A DNA stretch of 64,000 nucleotides, taken from the NCBI RefSeq assembly GCF_019097595.1, contig NC_080716.1, positions 34,351,401-34,415,400 of the forward strand. The letters are read 5' to 3'. A model generated the notes under the pieces. It did not search any database. It had not been told where the DNA came from and saw nothing but the letters and a program-made list of their open reading frames with translations. Positions 36,565 through 47,900 of this stretch are shown piece after piece. A program made the position numbers and the translations under genes. This DNA comes from Hemibagrus wyckioides. Lineage: Eukaryota; Chordata; Actinopteri; Siluriformes; Bagridae. Position 1 is the first letter of the stretch, and the number at the start of each line of letters is the position of its first letter.

Positions 36565-37275
36565 CTATGGGGCTATTAGCGATCTGCAGAATGCTGACCC
36601 CAACGGTCTGTTTATTATCGCTGGACAAGTCTCAAATCAGTATTCTCTAAATTCTATGGACATGTGGACTTAACACGCTGGATCTTGTTTACACAAACAT
36701 TCCTGGCACGTCCCATGTGGAGCCCCGCCCCCACCTCGGCTACTCAGACCACATCTCTTATGTTAATTCCAGCATACAGACCGCTGGTCAGACGCTCTAA
36801 ACCGGTCCTGAAACAGTAGAAAACCTGGTCAGCAGGAGACACCTCTGCTCTTCAGGACTGTTTTGAGTTCACTGACTGGAATATGTTCAGGGAGGCTGCA
36901 ACAAATGGAGACTCTATCAACTTGGAGGAGAACACGGCATCAGTGACCGGCTACATCGACAAGTGTATTGATGACATGACCGTCTCCAAGACCATCACCA
37001 CACACTCCAACCAGAAACCGTGGATGACCGCAAAGGTGCTGCTGAAGTCTACAGACTCCGCCTTCAGATCAGGGGACAAGACGGCCTTAAAAATTGCAAG
37101 GGCCAAACTGTCCCGAGTCACAAAAGAGACAAAGAGCACATGTCCAGAGAATCCACGGCCACTATAAGGACAGTGGAGATACCCAGCACATGTGGCAGGA
37201 CATACAGGTGATCACCAACTACAAGACAACATCACCTGTCTGTGACTCCTCAACACCCACAACTGAACTGTACTG
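36565..37275 (+). mobile_element. L2-like LINE fragment
   Basis: An endonuclease-region piece (gatctgcagaatgctgaccc, ctgtttattatcgctgg) runs into the frame 36883-37167 ([21 protein letters not shown]), which matches the start of the 55588 protein. It then jumps to ctcaacacccacaactgaact, the C-terminal end, and a CA tract. Internally deleted and dead. Confidence 0.7.
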
Positions 37276-37599
37276 AACACACACACACACACACACACAA
37301 CTGTGTAACAAGTGGTTCTCCTGTTACTGGTTTATTTGAAGACTTTTCCTCAAATCCACCGTGAAAACTAAACACAGTAACAACAAAACACAACAAACAC
37401 ATTATCTTGACACACAGTGAAAGCGTGAGGAACAGAAGCAATGGCAGTTTACAGACAGAAAATACAGACAAATAAACAAATACCTCGTTGGCTGCATGCT
37501 GTGAGAAAGGGAAATAGTCTTTAAATATTCTTTATGATAATTTAAGTTCTTTTTATGACTAGAATAAACTTTTATCAGAGCATCCATAATGTCCGTGCT

Positions 37600-38331
37600 T
37601 ACCGCTAACTTTCTTCACTAAAAACCCTCCCGCTAAATCAGCATCTGCACGAGACCGGGAACCGAGGCTTCAAAATAAAAGTCCCGCAACATACAACAAA
37701 AAACAATCTATAAAGGTAAAAATAACAAACACAGCTTAACTTCAATTACAAAAGTGATTTTTATAAAAATGTAAACAAAATACATAAACTGAATAAACAA
37801 TATTAAAGGCAGCAGATGCACATCTATCCAACAGCTAGCTTTGTCCCATCATGGTAACTAGCTACCGTTAGCTAAACGCTGGTTTCAGTCAGAGTTAGCG
37901 TTAGGAGCTAACCGGGCATTACTTTAGAAAACTGCCATAGCAGAAGAAAATATTCCCAACTGTAACGGTGCCGTTAGCTCGTTTCTGCTTGATTTAACAT
38001 GACCGTCATGTAGGACGGCTAACGTGCTAGCTAGCTAACCTGGCACCAACATTTGTAGCTAGCTAACATTAGCCCTAATGCTAGCTCGACGTGTTAGTTG
38101 CCTAGCGCTTAGTTATTTAGACAAAGCTTGTTCAGTCTCTTCTGCTAACGTTACAGTTGTGAGGATTTTCTTCTGCTGTGGCAGTTTTCAAAAGTAATGC
38201 CGGTGTTGTGTCCAACTCTGTTTGGGGATCTGTTTCCCCCTAGCCCCGCCCCCGGACATACTTTCTTCCAGAAGTCTACAATATAAAGCTAACACTAAGT
38301 ACATTTATAATCGGAACTTAGTTGATCTTAC
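37600..38331. other. CpG-bearing, GCTAGC/GTTAGC-rich stretch
   Basis: No transposon is visible here. GTTAGC, GCTAGC and AACGTTAGC-type words recur many times between 37845 and 38160, and CpG is clearly more frequent than in the flanks. This texture is common around teleost promoters and first introns. It is read as the proximal intron of the candidate minus-strand gene. Confidence 0.4.
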
Positions 38332-38465
38332 CTTAAGTGTCTTCAACTATCTGGATGAGTTGTGACTTTTGTCTTGCTGTAACACGGTCCTGACAAGAGC
38401 AGAACATCACATGGACTACAAGCAGGAGACTCGAGCATGGAAGGGAACCGCTGTCTGATCTGAAC
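38332..38465 (-). other. Candidate non-coding first exon of the minus-strand gene
   Basis: On the minus strand, ACACTTAAG is followed by gtaaga, a near-perfect donor whose last exon base is 38332. The upstream limit is set by the NRF1-like palindrome at 38466. The pairing with the exon at 36319-36398 is inference. Confidence 0.3.
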
Positions 38466-38477
38466 TGCGCATGCGCG
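38466..38477. promoter_or_regulatory. NRF1-type palindrome
   Basis: TGCGCATGCGCG matches the nuclear respiratory factor 1 consensus. In a genome this AT-rich it stands out. Such sites mark TATA-less housekeeping promoters. It fits a minus-strand start site just to its left. Confidence 0.5.
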
Positions 38478-38674
38478 ATGGACGGTTACGTACGGCCATT
38501 CTATAGGTATGATTACATTTTCATAGGAGGATGGCATTGCCTGGTTGCTTCTTTCGAATCAATTCATGAAAGTTTCAGGAACAATTTGCCAAAGCATCAA
38601 ACAACTTGTACAGTACACTATAACAATATGAACATTTTGCTATGACCTTATGTCATGTATTGAGGTGGTTAGGC

Positions 38675-38690
38675 TTAGGGTTAGGGTTAG
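38675..38690 (+). repeat. Short TTAGGG run
   Basis: ttagggttagggttag, two and a half vertebrate telomere units, 245 bases upstream of the receptor B start codon. A TC/TG microsatellite follows at 38777-38837. Confidence 0.8.
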
Positions 38691-38776
38691 AGCTGTTCTG
38701 GTGGCCATACACAGTATTAGGCAGTTTTAATGTTGTTTTAATGTTGTGGCTGATCAGTGAACATATGTTCGTATTC

Positions 38777-38805
38777 TCTCTCTCTCTTTCTCTCTGTCTC
38801 TCTGT

Positions 38806-38837
<32 letters not shown>
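38777..38837. repeat. (TC)n(TG)n microsatellite in the receptor B promoter region
   Basis: About 30 bases of TC/TCTG followed by about 30 bases of TG, ending roughly 100 bases before the start codon. Confidence 0.9.
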
Positions 38838-38857
38838 CACTCACTCTGTTAGAACAC

Positions 38858-38865
38858 AGGAAGTG
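38858..38865 (+). promoter_or_regulatory. ETS/PU.1-like site upstream of receptor B
   Basis: AGGAAGTG lies about 70 bases before the receptor B start codon, after a TC/TG microsatellite and with no TATA box in view. Myeloid and B-cell receptor promoters often use a PU.1 or ETS site close to the start. The match is short, so this is suggestive only. Confidence 0.35.
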
Positions 38866-38934
38866 GTAAAGTGGTAAGGCTTTAACACACACCTCTGCTC
38901 TGTCAGTCAGTCAGTCAGTCGTTAGAGGGACAGG

Positions 38935-38965
38935 ATGGAGCTCAGTCCACTCTCTGTGATGCTCT
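38935..38965 (+). CDS. Receptor B exon 1: start codon and signal peptide
   Basis: Same 31 coding bases as receptor A exon 1 ([10 protein letters not shown]), donor gtgagt. The leader has one more TCAG repeat than receptor A. The following hundred or so bases of intron also match receptor A almost perfectly. Confidence 0.82.
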
Positions 38966-41900
38966 GTGAGTAAATGTTCTCTTTGTGTCTTCATTAGAGT
39001 GAGTGGTGGGGTATAAAGTTGTTCATCTGCAGTCTGAATGTCCTGAGTGATGATCTTATTGTGTGTACTTCAGCATGACTGCTCAGGTGGATCAGTGTCT
39101 CTATATCTGTTATGAGAAGGGTTTAGTCTCATGTGTAACTACTCTCAGTAACTATGATAGCTAATGAGTGTAAATTAGTCTGTATTGTTGGAATCTGTAC
39201 CTGGTGGTCACCTTCTGGTGGTGTTTCCTGTATACAAAAAGGTTTTAACAAATTCATGTCGACATTAACTAGAAATTCTACATCAATGCCTTATAACCTA
39301 CATTTCTATTTTTGTTACTGTTATGGTCTGTGCAGGGAAACATCTCAGTACAGCGAGTTCACTCTAGTACACATTAATACCGAACTAATGCACAGCACAT
39401 TTTAAAATAATCCCCATTCATTATTTACTAATTAACACTAATTATTATTTCCATGTAGAAATAAGGTGGGTATAGACAATGGATGGATGGATGGATATTA
39501 CTTCCATGTTAAAAATAAGAGCAATAAATGTGCAGACAGATTCAAGAGAAGAAGCAAACACTTCTCATTATTTCTCTACACAAAGAGCAGGGAAAGTGTT
39601 AGAGGCATGTGTGCAGAGAGCAAATTTAGCTGCGAACAAGCAAATGTGTGAAGGGGGGGAGGGGTGAAGATGGATGTGTGAAAACAATAACTAGCTTTTT
39701 AGCTGTTGATAATGTGGGTAAATTTAACTAAACATCATGAACTCTTTTAAACCAAAAATTGTCCAAACTAAAACCATCTTATAACCTACAGTAACATTTT
39801 TGTTACTATTATGGTCTGTACTGGAAGCAACCCAGTGCAATAAGTTCATTCTGATACACAATAACACCAACACAACTATTGTCTAGTTTTATTTACTTAT
39901 TTGTATCAAATCTATCAATTAATTAAGCAGAAATAAGCCCTTCTCATTAGCCTTGTACACTGACACACACAGAGCACAGTGACAGTTTTAGAGAACTGAG
40001 AACAGAGACAATTTGGCATTTGTGGTTTAGTTTCTTTTTTTAAATACTGAGCTGTGTGTTCAGCAGTGAAGAACGGGAGGAGTTGTGAAACTGGATGTGT
40101 TAAAGTAATAACTGTTACTTTTACTGATCATTTCAAATGATCAGTTTCTGCTGTTGTGGCCTATCCGAATCAATTAAATTTAATTTGTATAGTATTTTTA
40201 ACAATGTACATAATTTCAAAGCAACTTTACTGAGTATAAGAAACATACAACAAAAAGTTCAAGATTTAATACATGTAGTTGCAAGCAACAATGATCGGCA
40301 TGCATTTAACGGGGAAATATCAAAAGGACAAAAGTGACAATTTGGGTCTAATGAAACTGATAACCGCAATGTTCACTGATGGCAAAAAGACAACTGCCTC
40401 TCCCTCTAAAATACACAAGGACAAAAGTGACAGTTTGGGTGTAATGAAACAGATCATAGCAATGTCCAGTGATGTCAAGAGGGACAATGACTCTCCCTCT
40501 AAACCATATATATATATACACACAGTATCTCACAAAAGTGACTACACCCCTCACATTTTTGTAAATATTTTATTATATCATTTCATGTGACAACACTGAA
40601 GAAATGACACTCTGCTCCAATGTAAAGTAGTGAGTGTACAGCCTGTATAACAGTGTAAATTTGCTGTCCCCTCAAAATAACTCAACACACAGCCATTAAT
40701 GTCTAAACCGTTGGCAACAAAAGTGAGTACACCCCTAAGTGGAAATGTCCAAATTGGGCCCAAAGTGTCGATATTTTGTGTGGCCACCATTATTTTCCAG
40801 CACTGCCCTAACCCTCTTGGGCATGGAGTTCACCAGAGCTTCACAGGTTGCCACTGGAGTCCTCTTCCACTCCGCCATGATGACATCACAGAGCTGGTGG
40901 ATGTTAGAGACCTTGCGCTCCCCCACCTTCCATTTGAGGATGCTGTTGGCATGTCATGGCATGCCATGTTGGCATTCATGGTCCCCTCAATGAACTGTAG
41001 CTCCCCAGTGCCGGCAGCACTCATGCAGGCCCAGACCATGACACTCCCACCACCATGCTTGACTGTAGGCAAGACACACTTGTCTTTGTACTCCTCACCT
41101 GGTTGCCGCCACACACGCTTGACACCATCTGAACCAAATAAGTTTATCTTGGTCTCATCGGACCACAGGACATGGTTCCAGTAATCCATGTCCTTAGTCT
41201 GCTTGTCTTCAGCAAACTGTATGTGGGCTTTCTTGTGCATCATCTTTAGTAGAGGTTTCCTTCTGGGACGACAGCTATGCAGACCAATTTGATGCAGTGT
41301 GTGGCGTATGGTCTGAGCACTGACAGGCTGACCCCCCACCCCTTCAACCTCTGCAGCAATGCTGGCAGCACTCATACGTCTATTTCTCAAAGACAACCTC
41401 TGGATATGACGCTGAGCATGTGCACTCAACTTCTTTGGTGGACCATGGCGAGGCCTGTTCTGAGTGGAACCTGTCCTGTAAAACCGCTGTATGGTCTTGC
41501 CCACCGTGCTGCAGCTCAGTTTCAGTTTCTTGGCAATCTTCTTATAGCCTAGGCCATCTTTATGTAGAGCAACAGTTCTTTTTTTCAGATCCTCAGAGAG
41601 TTCTTTGCCATGAGATGCCATGTTGAACTTCCAGTGACCAGTATGAGAGGGTGTGAGAGCGATAACACCAATTTAACACACCTGCTCCCCATTCACACCT
41701 GAGACCTTGTAACACTAACAAGTCACATGATACCGGGGAGGGTAAATGGCTAATTGGGCCCAATTTGGACATTTCCACTTAGGGGTGTAGTCACTTTTGT
41801 TGCCAACGGTTTAGGCATTAATGGGTATGTGTTGAGTTATTCTGAGGGGACAGCAAATTTACATTGTTATACAGGCTGTACACTCACTACTATTTACAAA

Positions 41901-44900
41901 AATGTGAGAGGTGTACTCACTTTTGTGAGATACTGTATATAAAAAAAATCTTCTCTCCTTTAAACAGCACTTGGGAATTATTTGAAAAATAATAAAAGAT
42001 TTTATAGGGACTAATAATTTTGTCCATATATATATATATGTGTATATATATATGAGATTATTATCAAGATTATTAGCCCTCTGATGTTAATCATCAATAG
42101 TGTATCCCTTTTTTTTAGAACAGCCTTTAGTCGTTTGTTGTAGTTCTCAACAAGTCTCAAGCATGTCTCCTGAGTAGTGGCAGCCAATTCCTCCTTAGCC
42201 AATCTCTCAAGCTCCTCCAGATTTGTTGGTCTTCTGGCATGAACTCTGGACTTTAGTGTGCGCCACAGATTTTCTATTGGATTTAAGTCTTTGTAGGCTT
42301 CGTACAGGCCAGTCAAGGACGTTCACTTTGCTCCTTTGTAGGTAGTTCTTTACCAGAAGTGAGGTATGCTTTGGGTCGTTATCATGCTGGAAGACAAAAC
42401 GTCGGCTCAGACCATGTTTTGTTGCAGACTGTCTGAGGTTGTGTCTCAAAATCTTCTTGTAGTCTTCCTTTCTCATGGTTCCTTCAACCCTGATGAGATT
42501 CCCAGTTCCAAACGCACTGAAACATCCCCACAGCATTATACTCCCACTGCCATATTTCACTGTGGGAACGGTGTTCTTTGGGTTGAACGCCTCTCCCTTC
42601 TTTCTCCAAACATATAGGCAACATCTCTATGGCCAAAGAGCTCTAGTTTTGTCTTCAGTATGCATAATTTTTCCCCAGGTTGTCCTTAGCAAACTTCAGT
42701 CTAGCTTGTAGGTGTCTCTTCTTCAGACATGGAGTCTTTCTTGGTTGACAACCTCGCAGTCCATTGCTGTGCAAGGCTCTAGTGACTGTCTTCATTGATA
42801 CATCAATCCCATACTTTACTAAGTCATTCACTAGTGTCCTGGTAGTTGTTCTTGGGTCTTTAGAAACCTCTCTTACTAGTTTTCTTTCCAAAGTTTTTGA
42901 AATCTTTTGCTTCTTGCCTCTGCCAGTCTTGTTCTTCACTGTGTGGGTCTCTTTAAACTTCTTGATAATACTTCTCACGGCAGTTCTTGACACTTGAAAA
43001 TGCTTTGATAAATGTGTATATCCTTCTCCTCCTTTGTGAGCATGAACAATTCTTTTTCTCAAGTCTATACTAATTTCTTTTGTCTTTGCCATGATGATGG
43101 TACATATTATTTTGCTAGTTGTTTTGCAAGATACTAATCCTCAGCTTAAAGTGCAATTTAAAGGCTAATAATAATCCTTAGAAGAGGGCCTTTCGCACTG
43201 CTAGTGCTTGGGCCCTAAATATTAGACTTATATTTACATTTATTTGTATTTATTCCTAACGAGCAAGCCTGAGGAAACTATGGCAAGGAAAAATTCCCTA
43301 AGACGATATGTCTTTGGGAGTTCATTATAGATTTAACAGCAACTCCTCCATGCCAGAGCCTTGAAATGCTCAATGATCGAGACACAGCATATGTAGTATG
43401 TAGATACATAAATGCTCTACCGCCTTTACTGGACTTTGGTATGCTGGGAACTGCCAGAAATCCAGAGTTTTGTGATCTTAAAGAGCGTGATGGATCATAG
43501 CACTTCAGAAGACTGGTTAGATACATGGGAGCTAAACCATTTTGAGCCTTGTAAATAGCAAGTTGGTAATGTATTTTAAACTTAACAGGTAGCCAGTGCA
43601 GGGATGATAAAATTTGGATTATATCATCATATTTTCCTGACCTGGTGAGAAAGTGCGGCTGCATTCTGGATGAACTGTAGCATGTTTATTGAAGATGCAG
43701 GACAACCACCTAGTAATGCATTACATTAGTCCTGTCTGGAGGTCATGAATGAATGAACTAGCTTTTCTGTCACATAGATAAGATGTTTCTTAGCTTGGCA
43801 GCATTTCTTAGGTGGAAGAAGGATGTTTTTGTAATACAGGAGATATGATTTTTGAAAGATAATTTTCAATGTCAAGCTAAACATCTCAACATTCTGCTGC
43901 TACAATCTATTCATTGTGAGACTGACTAAGTGTACTGACCTCAGCTAAACTGCAGGCAAACTTGGGTGGAAAGGTAAATTTGAAAATGTCCTGCAATGAG
44001 TGACCTTCCAGCCTATTGGCCTCATGCATGAGAGTGGTGTATAATTCCATAAATGACCCCTTGTTGCCTGGTTTTGCAAGGAACACATGAATCAGTGCAT
44101 TGGCTAGCAGCAAATGCTTGAGATGAAATGAGAACGATGCCAACTGGACAAATCAGCAGAGTTTACAGGCATCAAGCTTCAGTCTTTTTCAGCAAATTGG
44201 TGAGATCTGACCTTTCATCCAGTGACTGAACTTCTTACACACAGTCTACTTCATCAGCATAAACTCATAAACTATGAGCTTGATATTTGGATATCTGACC
44301 ATAGCAGAGCCAGTTGGAGACAAAATGAATATTCAGTGTAAAAAGAATTCCGAACATAGCTACTAGCCACATTACACATTAATACTTGAACATTAAACTA
44401 TTTCTATTACAGGGTATATTATACAATTAGTATACAATTATTATACTGTCCCCAAACCCATCCACATTCATGCTGTAAATTTTGGATTGTACCACATCCC
44501 AAAGGTTGTGATCAGATTCAGGTCTGGTAACTGAGGAGGGCCCCGAAATATCCTAAACTCATTGTCTTATTTATGGCACTTTGAGAGAACTTTGTGCTTT
44601 GTTATATGGTACAGTATAATGCTGTCATGTATGTTAGTTGAATTAGCCATTATAAGTTGGTAAAATTTGTCCATAAATGGACCACACTTCAAACAATGCT
44701 TGATTGGTATTAGAGGATGAATTGAGTAAAAGAAAACACCAGCAGGAGCCTGAACTGTTCACATAAGACAGGTTGGTGTCATGGATATATGCTGTTGTCA
44801 CTAATTTCTGATCATCTGCATCATGGAAGAGAAACTGTGCTTCATCAGACAAGGCATGCTTCTTTTTTTCATCAGCCGCTTACACATGCTCATAGTGAAC

Positions 44901-47900
44901 CAATACCATTGCAGTGCAGGTTTAAAATAACTTAATGAACTTGTAATTAACTGAGATTTTAAAAAGTAAATAAATGATGCTATAAGTTTCAACTGCAGTA
45001 CTACAAAGCTTTAAATACTATATTATAATTAATTATAGGAAATACAATATTACAGATTATGTATTAGGAAATGTCTCCTTCATGGTGCAGTTCAGGTGGG
45101 CAGGACTGTACCAAAAGAGGAGACAAACAGGGGAGTGGAACCACTTCTAAATGAGAAAATGGACCAGCGTCTCTTATTCCAACAAGAGTGTACAGACCTT
45201 TTAATGAAATTAAAAAATAACTTTTCACACAAAACCGCCTGAACAATGAATTAAAAAGTAAAGAAATTAATCACTGTCTCTTTTATTAATTTTATTAAAT
45301 GAACCACTGCTTTAACTAAAATAAACAATAAATAAAAAATAAAAATAAAATAAAAATCATCAAAATAAAACCTCCACCAGTCTGATCGCACTTTTCTGTA
45401 TTCTCTTTCCACACTGCAAAAAAAAGTATGAAAATCACTCTAAAATAGAAGTGAGATACTTCCTTCATCTCTCTGTAAGATATAAGATTATTACACTTAA
45501 TAATAATAATAATAATAGTAGCAATTGGTGCATATTTAGTTGCTTTGTGCAATAAAATAAAACAAACTCCTTCATGAGCAGAAAAGTGACCTTTGTATAA
45601 ATCATTGTTGCTTTTGTTTATTTATTATTTAAAGATAATGTATTTTAATGTATTTAAAGTTTATGTATTATTGTAAAAATGTATTTCTTACAGATAGTAG
45701 TTTGAATTTACTGTAGAAGATTTAATCTTGTGGGTTCTGTGTGTCTAAAATGTTCTTTGTTCATTGATAGACGAATATTTTCCATATTTACATCATGTTC
45801 TGTTTCTGTTCCCATTTTAGTGCTGATTTCATTTATACCAGTGGCCCAGGCTCAAGGTGATTTATATATAGTTTATTCTTTATATTGTATGTGTATTTGT
45901 TTTGGTGCTGAGAAGTTTGTGCACAATTTATTAATTTGCTTATCGTTTATTAATGCAGTTTTTATAACTCTAATCAAAGGATGGCTGCAACATCACATTT
46001 GAATAAATAGTTTTACACACAAATAGTTTTACACTCCTTAAATGTCTTAATATATTAAATATAAAACAGCACAAGTTTAATACCAGCAGCACAAGAGAGC
46101 AACTAACATAACTAGCTAACATAAAATGCTTCATGATGCCCCTGATTTCTTAATATAAAGTAGGCTACAGATATCAGTATCAACAAGTAACAAAAACATG
46201 TACTCATACTCACTCTAAACATGATATTAGTAGTGTAGACTTGGGAATGACTTTATGTAAGGTTTATTAACAACAGAATGTTTTATAGGGAGTCCTAAAG
46301 CTGTGGTGTCCATAAAGCCTGATACACATGTGTTCATTGGAGAGATTATTACTCTCAGATGTGACATACAGGGAGGAGGAGACACTCAGTGGACTTACAG
46401 CTGGAAGAAAAATAATAATGAACCTTATATAGATGAAAGGGAGAGAGTCTATACAGACAGCATAAGGCAGGAATTCAGAATCTGGTCTGTTGAAGACTCT
46501 GACAGTGGTACCTACACCTGCAGAGGAAATGGGAGAGACTCTCAGATCAGTGGTTCTGTTACACTGACTGTATCAGGTGAGTCTGTGGGTGTTTTTATTT
46601 CTTATTTAATGTTAACATTATATTTTAGGGTTCAGATTTTGAGCTGTCAGTAACTGAGTCCCTGTTTCTTCAATGTTGACTTTCACTTCCCTGTCTAGTA
46701 GACACCAATTTCTTTCACAAGAATCATCATCATGTCTTTTTCAGTAGTATCTGGGTTTTATATTAAGTGTGCAGTATAATTGTGGTGAATCAGTCTGATT
46801 AATAGAACACAGTGAACATTAAGAAAGAAGGCAGTAAATCTCACCCTGTGTTGGTTCTGCCATTGTCTGATTTATTAGAAGATACTTTGAGGCATTGGAA
46901 TTATGAGGTTTTATCTGAGAATTCAGTACTTTTGAGAGTTTTTGATGATCAGCATCATCCACATCAGTCTCTGTCTCATCACCTGAGGTAGAAATCCCTC
47001 ACAGCATTTAAATACATGCCTCATTATCTTCTCTTCACTTGACTGATGTCTGTTTACACAAACACCACTGTGGAAATGATCCCTGATCCACTTCTATTCT
47101 GTTGGCTATATTTCTAGTTAGTAATGTCTTTGTATTCAGTCATTTAAATATTTTATAACTTTGTCTGCTATTGTCTGTATAAAATGTGTGAGCACTCCTC
47201 CCTGTTTTAATGAGGAAGTGATGCACGGGAACATCACAGATATTTTGATCACCGTTATCTGATTACAAACTGAATTGATTAGGCTTATGTCTGTTTCAAC
47301 GTATCAAATGCTTAGAAAAGCAGACTAGAGAGATTTTAGATGTCCTTAGACCTGTTTTTACCCCCTGCGTTTGATAAAATGGCTCTGTACACAACAAGGA
47401 AATAATAGAAATTATTCTATTAGAAATGAGAAATGACAGCACATTACTCACAGAAAAAAATTAATTTCTTTGTCGCAGTCTGATGGTTGATCATGTTTGG
47501 CTGTGAATTCTGGAATTTAGTTGTAGAAACTCCTAATGAATTTTTCTATTCTATTTTTATAACGCTCATATGTTCATTAACTAGCATATTTATAGAAATA
47601 CTTTTTTTTTTATTTAAAAAAACCTTCCAATATTTGAGCTGACGTGTAGTGAACCTCTAAAGGGAGATAAATAACAAACTCTCAAATGTGTGTCTCTTCT
47701 ATGTCTTTAAGGCAAGTACAAAAGTCCTCTATCAAGGTTTTACTGTATAAAGTCATGTTTTTGCTCATTTATAAGAAAATGCAGATATGTTCAGATGGTG
47801 GTGCAGGAATTTGTACAGGATCCATAAAATAACAATCTAAAATCAGTAAATACAGTGTTTCTACACTTCAATCCAGTCATGAATTTTGTTCCATAAAAAA

